Source: Hymenobacter tibetensis
GTDB lineage: Bacteria > Bacteroidota > Bacteroidia > Cytophagales > Hymenobacteraceae
Length of the DNA: 64,000 bases
Assembly (NCBI RefSeq): GCF_022827545.1
Contig: NZ_CP094669.1
Coordinates: 3,562,001 to 3,626,000, forward strand
Reading direction: 5' to 3'
Shown: positions 8,705-19,100 of the stretch, one piece after another
Layout of the letters: every line of letters starts with the position of its first letter
Numbering within the stretch: the stretch's first letter is position 1
Position numbers and translations under genes: made by a program
Notes under the pieces: generated by a model
Told to the model about the DNA's origin: nothing
Database searches by the model: none
Seen by the model: the letters and a program-made list of their open reading frames with translations, nothing else

Positions 8705-8742
8705 CCAACTTACCATGGAATTTTTCTATCAGTAACCTGTAG
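8705..8742 (-). promoter_or_regulatory. PUL-type promoter of the GH2 gene
   Basis: On the minus strand, CTACAGGTT (8734-8742) lies exactly 21 nt upstream of TAAGTTGG (8705-8712), a one-mismatch TAnnTTTG. This is the most diverged box but spacing is kept. The rest of the 8666-9010 divergent gap contains an 8-bp inverted repeat (8766-8773 with 8803-8810) and presumably the antiporter promoter, which I could not place. Confidence 0.5.
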
Positions 8743-9010
8743 TATCCTGCTTTTACCGACAATGGGATACCGACGTACCATTTGGCTTTAGCTGAACAGG
8801 TTTCGGTATCAGGCAGATACTCCCAAACCCAAAGCACTCCGCAGACACTCTATTCTTCTATGCGGCCCCTGAAGTTTAACCTAAGCGCAGGCTACGCATA
8901 GCCATGCTACCGCAAGCAGCACCCGGGCTATCTAGCTGAACACTCCCTCACTATTTACGCTACCTTGGTGGCCCCGACAGTTACAATCGTAGTCACTTTC
9001 TCGGTCGTTT

Positions 9011-10669
9011 ATGCACCATACGCTACTGCTTTGCCTTGGGCTACTCCTAGCTATCTGCTTGCTTTTTACTTTGAGCCAGCGCTTACGCGTCCCTTATCCT
9101 ATTCTGCTGGTACTGGCGGGGTTGGCTATCAGCTTCATTCCTGGTCTTCCCTTATTAGAGGTGGAACCAGACCTCATTTTCCTGATTTTTCTACCACCGC
9201 TTCTCTACGAAGCTGCCTGGTTCACTTCCTGGAAAGACTTTTGGAAATGGCGCCGAATTATCAGCTTTCTGGCGTTCGGCTTGGTATTCCTCACGTCCGG
9301 CATCGTGGCGTACGTTTCGTGGGCCGTGATTCCGGGCTTCACGTTGGCGTTGGGCTTTCTATTAGGCGGTATCGTGTCGCCCCCTGATGCGTTGGCAGCA
9401 ACGTCGGTTATGCGTGATATGTCGCTACCGAGGCGCATCACCGCTATTCTGGAAGGGGAAAGTTTGGTGAATGATGCTTCCAGCTTAATCGTGTTTCGGT
9501 TTGCCTTGGCGGCGATATTGTCTGGCTCGTTTGTGTGGCAGCAGGCCGCGGGCAGTTTTCTGCTCGTCACGCTGCTTGGTATTGCCGTTGGCCTGGCCGT
9601 AGGAGTGGTGTTCTACACAATTCACCGCTGGCTGCCTACCACGCCTAGCACTCATACCGTTCTGACGCTGGTTACCCCTTATGTGATGTACGTAACGGCC
9701 GAAACGTGGCACGTTTCGGGCGTGATGGCGGTGGTGAGCGGTGGCTTATTTATGTCGTACCATAGCTCGCGCATCTTTTCGCCCATCAACCGGCGGCAGG
9801 GCATTAGCACCTGGACCACCGTTGGCTTCGTGTTGAATGGGGCTGTATTTATGCTCATTGGGCTGGAATTGCCCGTTATTACGGGTGCCCTAGGAGGCTA
9901 TTCCAAACTCGAGGCTGTTGGCTACGGCTTGCTGATTAGCGCGGTGGTGATTATCACGCGCCTTGTTGTTGGCATGTTGGGCTCCCCTTTCAGTCATTGG
10001 ATTAGCCGCTTCATTGAAGTCAGTGATGCCAATCCGGGCTGGCGGGGCCCCCTTGTTGTGGGCTATGCGGGCATGCGCGGGGTGGTGTCCTTGGCGGCCG
10101 CTTTATCTATTCCGCTGGTAGGCAATAACGGGCAGCCGTTTCCGGAGCGCAACTTGATCTTGTTCATCACTTTCGTCGTGATTCTGGTTACGCTAGTCGG
10201 CCAAGGCCTTACGCTGCCGCTGCTCATTCGCTGGATTGGGGTCGAGGACCGTGATAATCTGCGTCCCGAACACGAGCAGCGCAACACGGCCCGTCATCAT
10301 CTTACCACCGTGGCCCTGACCCGATTGCGTGCCCTTTATCAACCTCACCAGCGTAACCACAACGGCTTACTTGACACGCTCCAAAAGAAGCTGGAGAAAG
10401 ATCTGTACTTGATTACGCACCAGATGCAGCCAGTGGACCATCCCCACATCGAGCGCCAGGTAACCGAATACCAGCGCATCTACACCGAGTTGCTGCACGC
10501 GCAACGCGAGGAACTGCGCAGGCTCCGCGGCCAGGAAGAGTACAACGACGAGCTAATTCGCCACTTAGAGGCCCATCTGGATCTGGAGGAGGAAAAGCTG
10601 ACGCTATTTGTTGAAGCACAGCATCAACCAACGCCTCAGACCTTGCACGAGCAGCAACACAACACGTAA
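9011..10669 (+). CDS. CPA1-family Na+/H+ antiporter
   Basis: A 552-aa inner-membrane protein. About the first 400 residues are a run of hydrophobic helices, followed by a hydrophilic, heptad-like cytoplasmic tail of about 140 residues (HLEAHLDLEEEKLTLFVEAQ). CPA1 landmarks are SPPDALAA at 123-130 and EGESLVNDASSLIVFRFAL at about 148-166 with the paired Asn-Asp (154-155), plus GMRGVVSLAAALSIP near residue 357. Members exchange Na+ or K+ for H+ and are used in pH and salt homeostasis. It is the only plus-strand gene among the pectin enzymes, divergent from GH2 and convergent with GH105, so it is probably not part of that regulon. The ion specificity is not readable from sequence. Confidence 0.92.
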   Translation: MHHTLLLCLGLLLAICLLFTLSQRLRVPYPILLVLAGLAISFIPGLPLLEVEPDLIFLIFLPPLLYEAAWFTSWKDFWKWRRIISFLAFGLVFLTSGIVAYVSWAVIPGFTLALGFLLGGIVSPPDALAATSVMRDMSLPRRITAILEGESLVNDASSLIVFRFALAAILSGSFVWQQAAGSFLLVTLLGIAVGLAVGVVFYTIHRWLPTTPSTHTVLTLVTPYVMYVTAETWHVSGVMAVVSGGLFMSYHSSRIFSPINRRQGISTWTTVGFVLNGAVFMLIGLELPVITGALGGYSKLEAVGYGLLISAVVIITRLVVGMLGSPFSHWISRFIEVSDANPGWRGPLVVGYAGMRGVVSLAAALSIPLVGNNGQPFPERNLILFITFVVILVTLVGQGLTLPLLIRWIGVEDRDNLRPEHEQRNTARHHLTTVALTRLRALYQPHQRNHNGLLDTLQKKLEKDLYLITHQMQPVDHPHIERQVTEYQRIYTELLHAQREELRRLRGQEEYNDELIRHLEAHLDLEEEKLTLFVEAQHQPTPQTLHEQQHNT

Positions 10670-10700
10670 CGGGTTCACCAGAAATTCCAGTTAACACGCA

Positions 10701-10759
10701 AAAGCCGCATCAACAACAAGGCAGGCCATTGTAGCTTTCCTTGTCACTGATGCGGCTTT
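10701..10759. terminator. Bidirectional terminator between antiporter and GH105
   Basis: AAAGCCGCATCA (10701-10712) pairs perfectly with 10748-10759. An inner stem (ACAAGG at 10716-10721 with CCTTGT at 10739-10744) extends it. It sits between two convergent stop codons. Confidence 0.8.
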
Positions 10760-10777
10760 ATGTATTGAGGTGGTCGG

Positions 10778-12001
10778 CTACTTCTTGCCTTTGGCCATTT
10801 CCATTTCCACGCTGGCCATGATGAACGGGCCGACGCCTTTGAAGTCATTCTTTTTGATGGGCTCACTCAGGTAGTACTCGTACGAACCGTCGCGGTACGG
10901 GTCGCCGCCGAGGCCGCCGACGCTGACCGTGCCGTTCAGGACCAGCAAACCGTTGGGCTCGGTGGCTACGAACTCCTTCACGATGCCTTGGTAGCCTTTC
11001 TGAGCCGGGGCGGCAAACTTCTTGTCGAGGTAGCCCATGCGCACGCCTTTGGCCAGCGCGTACACGAACATGCAGGAGCCCGAGGTTTCAATGTAGTTGC
11101 CTTTGCGGCCCGCTTGGTCGGTTACCTGCCACCAGCCGCCGGTTTTGGGGTCTTGGTACTTCATTAGCACCGGGGCTAGGCGCTGTAAGTTCTTAATGAG
11201 TTGGCCGCGCTGCGGGTGGTCTTTCGGGAAATAGTCGAGCACATCGACTAGGGCCATGGCGTACCAGCCGATGCCGCGGCTCCAGAAGTTGGGCGAGAGG
11301 CCGGTGGTTTTGTCGGCCCACTTCTGCTCCTTGCTTTCGTCGTAGCCGTGGTAGAGCAGGCCGGTTTTGGGGTCCACGAGGTGCTTTTCCACTTGCGCGA
11401 ATTGCAGGGCTACGTGGTCGAAGCCAGCGGGCTGATTGAACAGCTTGCTGTACTCGGCTGAAAACGGCTCGGCCATGTACAGACCATCTAGCCAGATTTG
11501 ATAGGGGTAGCGCTTCTTGTGCCAGTAGCCGCCTTCCTTGGTGGTGGGCTGGTCTTGCAACTGCTTGTGCAGCAGTTCGGCGGCGCGCTGATACTTCATT
11601 TTATCGAGGCCGGGCTGCTGCATGAGCGTAAGCAGCACGCGGCCGGCGTTGATGTTGTCGAGGTTGTAGTCGGCCATCTTGAAGTACTGGATGGACCCAT
11701 CGGCGGGCAGCGAGTAGTCCATTGTTTTCACGATGTAGTCGAGGTATTTTTTGTCGCCGGTACGCTGCCACACTCGTTCAATCGACTTCAGCATCAGCCC
11801 ATGCTCGTAGCCCCAACGGGCCGCCCGGTTGCGGCTGGCCGGCACCGAATCGGGGTAGAGATGCATAAATGAATCGGCCATTTGCTGCGACAACGGCAAC
11901 GAGGTTTTGGACTTGTTCTGAGCGTATAAGCCGGAGCTAAAAGCCACTAGGGCCATCAGCAGGCAGAAACGCAGCATCGTTTTCAACTTCATAGTATTCA
12001 T
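10778..12001 (-). CDS. GH105 unsaturated rhamnogalacturonyl hydrolase, second paralogue
   Basis: About 407 aa if translation begins at ATG 12001 (MNTMKLK); ATG 11992 is an alternative, and the longer GTG-started frame from 12097 would bury the signal peptide (MLRFCLLMALVAFSSGLYAQ). The (alpha/alpha)6-barrel signatures of the YteR/YesR type are ARWGYEHGLMLKSIERV, YQIWLDGLYMAEPF (candidate catalytic Asp near residue 172), PNFWSRGIGWYAMALVDVLDYFP and ETSGSCMFVYALAKGVRMGYL. It acts on delta-4,5-unsaturated uronyl-rhamnose ends in the periplasm. It follows GH28 in transcription order, across a terminator-like hairpin, and shows no TACAGG-type box. It differs strongly from the GH105 at 4425-5588. 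Confidence 0.93.
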   Translation of the reverse strand: MNTMKLKTMLRFCLLMALVAFSSGLYAQNKSKTSLPLSQQMADSFMHLYPDSVPASRNRAARWGYEHGLMLKSIERVWQRTGDKKYLDYIVKTMDYSLPADGSIQYFKMADYNLDNINAGRVLLTLMQQPGLDKMKYQRAAELLHKQLQDQPTTKEGGYWHKKRYPYQIWLDGLYMAEPFSAEYSKLFNQPAGFDHVALQFAQVEKHLVDPKTGLLYHGYDESKEQKWADKTTGLSPNFWSRGIGWYAMALVDVLDYFPKDHPQRGQLIKNLQRLAPVLMKYQDPKTGGWWQVTDQAGRKGNYIETSGSCMFVYALAKGVRMGYLDKKFAAPAQKGYQGIVKEFVATEPNGLLVLNGTVSVGGLGGDPYRDGSYEYYLSEPIKKNDFKGVGPFIMASVEMEMAKGKK

Positions 12002-12132
12002 CGTGGATTCAACGGTCCAATAGTACGCTTGCAAACACCCGGCCGCATGTAGCTTTTTGGCCTGATTCAGTAGGAAACTAGCAGAATCAGCCAGCACCCG
12101 ACATTTCTATTCTTTTCCCTAGACTGTCTGAA

Positions 12133-12183
12133 AAACCGAAGACCGTCATGCTTTGCTGTGCTCTGCATGACGGTCTTCGGTTT
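12133..12183 (-). terminator. Intrinsic terminator after GH28
   Basis: A perfect 19-bp stem (12133-12151 with 12165-12183) around a 13-nt loop, directly after the GH28 stop. On the minus strand it is followed by TTTTTCAG. The stem contains GACCGTCATGC, the same core seen in the dispersed palindromes. Confidence 0.85.
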
Positions 12184-12191
12184 ATCAAGCA

Positions 12192-13844
12192 CTAACGCTT
12201 TAATACTACAACCGCCTTTTTCTTCACGTTTTGGCCGTATTCGATGTCCTTTTTGGCTTTCGAGGCGTCGGTGTTTACTAGGCGGACGTTCTTGGCTTTT
12301 TCGGCACCGGATACGCGTAGTAGTACTGTGGCGCCGGGGGCGTACTTGATGTTGTCGAGGGTGATGTTCTGGCTGTTGTGCACTTCCATCACGGGGTCGG
12401 TGCTGGTGGGCAACAAGGTCACGTTTTTGAGGCTGATGTTGTCGGCTTCGATGCAGACTAGTCCTTTGTCGCTCTGCAGCACGGCATTTTCGATGCTGAT
12501 GTCCTTGATGGCCATTTCGGGCAGGCCGCGCACCATAATGCCGGTTTTGGCGCCGTTGCAGGTCACGTTGCGGATCTGGATTTTGCGGAATTGCGGCGTG
12601 CTTTCATCCACGGGTTTGGCCGGCGAAACAGGGCGCTCCTTGGAGCCCGCCACCTGCGGCGTGGGGTCCTTAATCATATAGTACATGTCGAACAAGATGG
12701 CCTCGCCGGGAATGTCTTTCATATCGATGTCCTGAATGAAGATGTTCTCCACGACGCCCCCGCGGCCGCGGGTGGTTTTGAAGCGCAGCCCGATGTCGGT
12801 GCCAATCATGGTAATGTTGCTCACGTACAGGTTGCGCGCCCCGCCCGACATTTCGCTGCCAATCACGAAGCCGCCGTGGCCACGGTACACCTTGCAGTTG
12901 CGAATGATGAAGTTCTCGGTGGGCATGGCCCGCTTGCGCCCCTGCTCGTTGCGGCCGGATTTGATGCAAATAGCATCGTCGCCGGCGCTAAATGTGCAGC
13001 CTTCCACGATACCGTTTTTGCAGGATTCTAAATCCAGGGCGTCGGTATTGGGCGTGTAGGGGCCGTTGAGCACGTTGATGTTGCGCACGATTACGTCCTC
13101 GCTGCGCATGGGGTGCACGGTCCAGGCGGGTGAGTTCTGGAACGTAACGCCCTCAAAGAGCAGCCGCTTGCACTGGTCGAGCACCAGGAAATCGGGCCGC
13201 AGATAATCCTTGATGTCCTCGAAATCCTTGATTTCCGATTTCTCCTCGGTTATCACGCCGGCTTCCTTCACGGTAGTGCCTTTCAGGCTTTGGGCCGAGG
13301 GGTACCACCGGTCCTGCTTCTCGTTCAAGAAGCCGCCCGAGGCCACTAGCTGCTTCCACTCGCCTTCCGTGGAGCGGCCTTTTTGCACCATCCACCACGC
13401 TTCGCCGGCCCCGTCGAGGATGCCTTTGCCGGTTATGGCTACGTTTTCTAGGTTCTTGCCGTAGATCAGGGCTTGGTTGCGCACGGCATCGAGGCCCTCC
13501 CAGTTGGTTTTGTGGAGTTTGTAGTCAGCGCGGTTGTCGCTGAACTGGACTAGGGCTCCGGCCGCAACGTGCAGGTTTACGTTGCTGCGCATCTCAATCG
13601 GGCCGGTTAGCCACTGCCCGCGCGGCACGAGCACCACGCCCCCACCCTTCTGGCTGCATTCGTCTATGGCTTTCTGAAAGGCCGCGGTGTTTGACGTTAG
13701 GGCATCGGCTACTGCGCCGTACTTGGCAATGGAAAATGTATCAGCGCGAAACGAAGTGGTTTTGACGGGTGGCAAAGCGGATTGCTGAGCCACGGCCACG
13801 CCAGGTAAGCTAAGTAAGGAGAGAAAGGCAAGGGACTTTATCAT
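12192..13844 (-). CDS. GH28 polygalacturonase / rhamnogalacturonan-active glycoside hydrolase
   Basis: A complete 550-aa secreted right-handed beta-helix enzyme. It has a signal peptide (MIKSLAFLSLLSLPGVAVAQ), the entry strand KYGAVADALTSNTAAFQKAI, and all four GH28 motifs: NTD at 266-268, GDD at 288-290, GHG at 322-324 and R-F-K at 354-356. The Asp residues at 268, 289 and 290 are the expected catalytic set. The usual RIK is RFK here, a common variation. GH28 enzymes hydrolyse alpha-1,4-galacturonosyl linkages; whether this one is an exo-polygalacturonase or a rhamnogalacturonan galacturonohydrolase cannot be told. An insert at about 145-210 may shape specificity. It lies 73 nt downstream of the 711-aa gene and is probably cotranscribed. 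Confidence 0.94.
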   Translation of the reverse strand: MIKSLAFLSLLSLPGVAVAQQSALPPVKTTSFRADTFSIAKYGAVADALTSNTAAFQKAIDECSQKGGGVVLVPRGQWLTGPIEMRSNVNLHVAAGALVQFSDNRADYKLHKTNWEGLDAVRNQALIYGKNLENVAITGKGILDGAGEAWWMVQKGRSTEGEWKQLVASGGFLNEKQDRWYPSAQSLKGTTVKEAGVITEEKSEIKDFEDIKDYLRPDFLVLDQCKRLLFEGVTFQNSPAWTVHPMRSEDVIVRNINVLNGPYTPNTDALDLESCKNGIVEGCTFSAGDDAICIKSGRNEQGRKRAMPTENFIIRNCKVYRGHGGFVIGSEMSGGARNLYVSNITMIGTDIGLRFKTTRGRGGVVENIFIQDIDMKDIPGEAILFDMYYMIKDPTPQVAGSKERPVSPAKPVDESTPQFRKIQIRNVTCNGAKTGIMVRGLPEMAIKDISIENAVLQSDKGLVCIEADNISLKNVTLLPTSTDPVMEVHNSQNITLDNIKYAPGATVLLRVSGAEKAKNVRLVNTDASKAKKDIEYGQNVKKKAVVVLKR

Positions 13845-13881
13845 ACTACTAGGTGGAAACAGGAGGATTATCGAGCCTAAA

Positions 13882-13907
13882 GCAAAAGCTAGAGCATTAG
13901 CTTTTGC
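13882..13907 (-). other. Intercistronic hairpin
   Basis: A perfect 10-bp stem (GCAAAAGCTA at 13882-13891 with 13898-13907) and a 6-nt loop between two minus-strand genes. There is no U-tract after it, so I read it as an mRNA structure rather than a terminator. Confidence 0.5.
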
Positions 13908-13917
13908 CCAATATTAC

Positions 13918-16053
13918 TTACGGCATCTTGCTAAGTCCTTCCCAGCGCACTTTCCAGCCTTTCGGGATGCCGGGGTTTTCTTCTTTGCAGCCGTCGTAGC
14001 CGGCGCACATGAGAGCCACAGCCGAGAGCAAGCCGCCGTTGCCGGGCAGGTAGATGGGCAGGCGGTCTTCCTGATAGTTGTGGCCGCTGGGCAAGTAGGT
14101 GTTCTTCTGCACCTTCATTAACAGGGCGTCCACGGCTTTGTCGGGCATGCCCAGGCGGGTGGCCGTCATGGAGGTCATCGGGAAGTCCCAGCCCCAGGTT
14201 TTGTCCCAGCTCCAGTCTTTCCACACCAAATCAAAGGTGCGGCGCATGGTAGCAGCATCCACCTGGCCGGTGGCGGGCATCACGCCTAGCGCGCCTAGCA
14301 CTGAGGGATGGTCGGTTTTGAATTCGGGATTGGTGTAGGAGTCGGGGGCCGACTCAGTAGCCAAGTACACGCCACCGGCTTGGGGCAGCTTGGAGAGCTT
14401 GGCTAGCACCTCGTCCCACTTGGCGTTGCGCGGCTGGCCCTGGCGAATGCGCCACTGCTGGGCCATATTCAAGGCCCAATTCCAGTATACTAGCTCGAAA
14501 GTAGGGTTGAACGTTTCCTCGGCCTTGAACCGCTCTTGCGCCGGAATGACGCCTTTGCCGAGGATGTACCGGTCCTTATCCTTCTCATAGAATGGATAGG
14601 AAGCCATAAAATCGGCCGTGGCCGCTACCCTATCCTGGTACAGCTTCAACGTAGCCGCGTTGGGGTGGGCACGGTACATTTCCTCAGCGAAGTAGATCAT
14701 GTGGGGCTGCTGCCAAATCAGAAATGCCCCCACCGACGACGGTCCTTCCTGACCCCACGGGTCCGTCATTTTCTGCCACCGCACGCCGTCGTAGCCCTGG
14801 CGCTGGGCAATCTTGCGGGCCTCGGCGCGCACATCGGGGCGGGCGTACCACACGAGGCTCTTCTCCAGCAATTCAGGGCGACCCCACAGCGCGAAGTGCG
14901 CCGAGTGCCACCAGTGCATTTCCAGGTGCGGCCGGCCGTACCAGCTGTTCAGCACCAGTCCGGTTTCCTGCGGGGGCTGCGAGCCGGCACCTTGCAGCCG
15001 AGTCAGGTACTGCGACAATACCACGCGCCGTTCCAGCTCTTTGGCCCGCGGGTCAGTGGTGCCGCTGAAGTCCACGGCGGCGCCGCTTTTCCAGAATGTG
15101 GGCCACTGCTGCTGGCTGTTGGTGCGCGTGGCGGCAAACGAGGGCGCGACGGCAGGCCGCGGCGCGAAGCGGCAACCGAACTCCAACACCGCGCCTTGCT
15201 TGTCCGGCGTGAGGATGAATTCGTGCGCTTGACCGGTGGTCAGGGTGGCGGGCTGCTGCCAATTCAGCGCCACCGCGTACGTGGTAGTATCGAGCTGGTG
15301 CGTCAGCAGCGCCGCATTTTTCTTTGATTCCGTGATGCTGGATTTGTGCTGCTCGGTGTGGGTGTAGTCGGTACCCATATCGGCCCAGCCGGCAGTAGGC
15401 CACGGGAAACGCAGGGCCACTTTCAGCTGCCCGGTTTGCAGCAGCTTGGATTCCACGCGGGCTGCTACAGCATCCTGCTGCTGGTGCCCCACGGTCACGA
15501 CGTCCACCGGCACGCCTTCCAGCGTGAAGTGGCTCTTGATTTCACCGGTCCAGGGGTTAAGGGTCTGCCGGATGCTGCGCAGGTCCTTGATGGTGGCGGG
15601 TTTGCCGTTCTTTTTCACCAACACGAACCCCAGGTTACCGAGTTGCAACCGGTGCGGATTTGCCCGCAGAAAATCTACGGCGTCTTTGTTGCCGGGCTCC
15701 TTCCGCTGCACCGAGTAGCTGACCTTGCGGCCATTCAAGTCATAGTCGCGCAAGGTGGCGTCGAACTTGTAGCCCTCTTTGTTCGGGAAGCTGTGCCAGC
15801 CCCACTCCGACTGCGTCCCCAGCGGCACGCCCTTTTCATAGTACATCGGAAAGGACTGCAAGCCCGTCACGTCCACCGTGAAAGCAAACTGCCCGTTCCC
15901 CACCGACAACGACGACAAGGTGTCGCTCGTGGTATTCACGACAATGTGGCGCTCCACCAGCGCCTTCCGGTCGATGGGTGTTTTTTGCGCCATCAGGGGC
16001 TGGATGGTACTGAGCAACAACAGACTTGAAAGCAATTTGGGGAGAGGTGGCAT
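13918..16053 (-). CDS. Secreted (alpha/alpha)6-barrel glycoside hydrolase-like protein, family unassigned
   Basis: About 711 aa from ATG 16053, which gives a clean signal peptide (MPPLPKLLSSLLLLSTIQPLMAQ); in-frame ATGs at 16074 and 16104 are possible but less good. An N-terminal beta-sandwich with LSSLSVGNGQFAFTVDVTGLQSF recalls clan GH-L enzymes such as GH65 and GH95. The second half has LEMHWWHSAHFALWGRPELL, GYDGVRWQKMTDPWGQEGPS and SVGAFLIWQQPHMIYFAEEMYR, an aromatic-rich helical-barrel pattern. I cannot assign a CAZy family or a catalytic pair; acidic candidates lie in WHWW-type and MTDPWGQEGPS segments. It sits between the DUF4450-like gene and GH28, so a pectin-derived glycan is the likely substrate. 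Function inferred only. Confidence 0.7.
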   Translation of the reverse strand: MPPLPKLLSSLLLLSTIQPLMAQKTPIDRKALVERHIVVNTTSDTLSSLSVGNGQFAFTVDVTGLQSFPMYYEKGVPLGTQSEWGWHSFPNKEGYKFDATLRDYDLNGRKVSYSVQRKEPGNKDAVDFLRANPHRLQLGNLGFVLVKKNGKPATIKDLRSIRQTLNPWTGEIKSHFTLEGVPVDVVTVGHQQQDAVAARVESKLLQTGQLKVALRFPWPTAGWADMGTDYTHTEQHKSSITESKKNAALLTHQLDTTTYAVALNWQQPATLTTGQAHEFILTPDKQGAVLEFGCRFAPRPAVAPSFAATRTNSQQQWPTFWKSGAAVDFSGTTDPRAKELERRVVLSQYLTRLQGAGSQPPQETGLVLNSWYGRPHLEMHWWHSAHFALWGRPELLEKSLVWYARPDVRAEARKIAQRQGYDGVRWQKMTDPWGQEGPSSVGAFLIWQQPHMIYFAEEMYRAHPNAATLKLYQDRVAATADFMASYPFYEKDKDRYILGKGVIPAQERFKAEETFNPTFELVYWNWALNMAQQWRIRQGQPRNAKWDEVLAKLSKLPQAGGVYLATESAPDSYTNPEFKTDHPSVLGALGVMPATGQVDAATMRRTFDLVWKDWSWDKTWGWDFPMTSMTATRLGMPDKAVDALLMKVQKNTYLPSGHNYQEDRLPIYLPGNGGLLSAVALMCAGYDGCKEENPGIPKGWKVRWEGLSKMP

Positions 16054-16195
16054 AGAGGAACGTTTCGAGGGCATTAGGTTCTCGTACTGCGCAAATGGAA
16101 GCATAGATTTTTTGCGGCGTGACTTAGGCTAAAGCTTGAGGCTGGCTAGAAGCTAGTTTTAGCTCTCCTTCCAGTAGCCTCATCGTTTTCAAAGG

Positions 16196-19100
16196 TTATT
16201 CGCGTACCAGCGTCACGCTCATCAGCCCGATTACTACATCGTTGGAAAGGGCTTTTAGGGTGAGGCTTTTGAGTTTCTTCTTGGGGTTGAGGGGTAGGTC
16301 GAGGATGTTGGCGGCCCCGCCGTCGATGGCGCGGGTGCTGAAGCCTTTGATGCTGGTGTACTGCTTGAAGTCGCGGGTGATGAGGCCGGTTTTGAGGTGG
16401 ACGCGGAAGGGTTTGGGGGCACCGGTGGTGAAGGCAAAATCGTCCTGCAAATAGTCTTGCTCGATGGGCGCCCAATTGTCGGGGTTGCGCAGCGGCAGCG
16501 TTTCGGTGGACTTGTCGGTGTAGGTTATCAGCACTACCCCGTTAGTGAGTTGGCTTTGCATGGGGTTGGTGGAACCCGCCATGAGCAGGTAGGCATGAGA
16601 AGCTTTGCCGCGCAACGGCACGGTAGCCTGCTCAGCGTAATTATCCCACTGCGACACAAACAGAATGTTCTTCTCCCCGGCAGTGCCCGGTGTGCGCAGC
16701 GGCACGCCCCACGGCAATTTGATTTCGTTGCGGGCGCCGGCTAGCTGGCGCAAACCAGCATCATCAATAGTGGCTTGTGTGAGCGGGTAGCACCAGTTGC
16801 CAATGCCTTGCGTGGGAAGCTGCAAGGTAGGACCAACGGGACGCGGCGAAAGGTATTTGTTCTGAAAAATCTGCGTCACCTTATCGTTGAAATACGAAGC
16901 CAGGTTCACGGTTTCATAACTACCCTTGCCGACGGTGGTTGGGGCGCTGCCATTCCAGTCCATCAGCGTGGACGAAACGCGCTGCCCTTGCCCCCACTCC
17001 ACTCGCACCGCATTGCTGCCAACTACGGTGTTGGCAACCGGCACCTGCACTTCATCGGAAACCGCGTTGGCCGGCACCTGCACGGTAGTTTCCAGAGCGT
17101 TCTTGCCAGTATTCACCGTCACTTTCGCGCTTAGGAGCTCAGATGTGTGGTTCTGCAACCGGAAGCGCAGGCCACCTGCCGATTCTTTTTCGGGCATGAT
17201 GGCAACGGCCTCCTTCACCTCCATAGGCAGCGGCGCCCACCAAGTCAGGCTGCCCTGCTGGAGTTGTACAAACACCGTGCGGCTGCCAGGCAGACCTGCT
17301 ACCTGCGCCGCCAGGGTTGATTGGTTGGGTTTGGCATCACGAAGAACCTGCTGCGGGTCGAATACTTTACCTACCGTAGCGTGCGGAAAACGGATTGCTA
17401 GTGCGGAGCCGGGAGCATACGCTGGAGCTAGCGCTACGGCATCCGGCGCATTGCCTTGCCACTGAATTTGCACCACGTATTTCGCCGCTGGCTCACTGTT
17501 GATTTCTATGACAGGCTGGCCCACGGCTTCTGCTACGCTTTTCCATTGCACCGGCTGGCCGTTCACGGTTATGGCTGCGGCTACGGCACGGGCCTGCACT
17601 TGTAGGCGCAGCTTCAGGGGTTTGGCGAAGGTGGGTGTGATGGTGTACGTGTCCTGCTGGCCTTGGCGGCGGAAATCAAACGCCACATCCGGCACGGTCA
17701 GCGCCGCTTGGTTCCAGGCAGCAGGTAAGCCGGGGCGAACAGTCAGTACGCCTTCTAGCGCATTGGGCACGATGCCGAACAAGCCTTCCACCAACGAGCG
17801 AGAAGCCATGCCCACCGGGTCGGCGAAGTCGCGGTACAGTTCGCCGCGGTGGGCATCGTAGAAGGAAACCTGCTGGAAGTTGCCGGGGCTCGAACCCAAG
17901 TACATGCTTTCCAGCAAGGCGCTTTTCCAGAGCTTGAACGCCTCCTCGGTGCGCCCGCCCTGCCAGTTGGCTAGCGTGGTGTGTAGCACTTCCGCCATGG
18001 CCACGTTGTTGATCGACCAGTCGTAGGGCTGCCAGTTGGTGGTAGAGAGCAGGTAGTAGCCTTCATCCGTCAAGCCAGCGGCCCGGACGGGAATGTGCGG
18101 TATCTCAGCATCCACGTAACGAAGCGCCTGGTAGGCCTGGAAGGCATCGGGCACCTGCGAATCGAGGGCGTGGTAGACGGTCCAGATACCAGCGGCAGGG
18201 TGCAGTTGCTTGAGGCCGAGGGCATCCTGGTATTCAGCGTACCAGCCTTTGGCGGGCATCCAGAGGCGCTGGTCGAGGGCCTGCTTGATGCGGGCAGCCT
18301 CCTGCCGATACGGCGCCGGATTTTCACCGATTCGTTGCGCCAGTTCCGCCGTCAGTAGGTTGGCCAGGTAGTTATAAGCCGACGAATGCGTGACGGCGCC
18401 GCCGCTGTATTGCAGGGCATCGGAAGCCCAAATAGCGGCGTAGGCATCATAAAGTCCATCATTGTCTTTGTCGAAGTTGCGCTTCTCCCAGGCTAAATGG
18501 CGCTGTAGCACCGGAAACATTTCCTTGGCAAAAGCCAGGTCACCGGTCCAGTTGAAATGGCGCAACAACTCGTCGATGAACACCAAGTTCATGTCGTAGT
18601 GGTGAGGCCGGAAGTCGCCGCCGGGGTTGCGGCTGATGTAGCCGCTGCTGAACACCGACGTACCTAGCTTTTCCTGGTGGCGCGCCAAATTCAGAGCCGT
18701 ATCCATCACCACTGGCCCCGTACCCGGGCTGGTGAGCTGCGACTTGGCGTAGGCCCGAAAGTGCGTTTGGGCTCGGTCGTGCCAGCCAAGTGGGTCGGCG
18801 GTGTAGGCGCCGCGCCAGCCGTTGAGCGGCATCCGCCAGGCAATGGCCCCGTGCATGTAGCTCGGAGACTGCCAAATGGCATCGGCCGCAATACTGAGCG
18901 CCCCGCCCACCGTGTTGATGTACGGGTCGGGCGTGCTTACCTTGATGCGGCCCGCTAGTTTTTGCCGGTCAGCTTCTGCCTGCTCCAGGGCTTTCGGCAA
19001 ATCAGCGTAGCGCAACGCGGTGGCTTGCTGCGGCACTTGCACCGCGAAGTACAACGGCTCCCCTGCCTTCACCTTCAAAGTACCGGCCAGTGCGGGTGCA

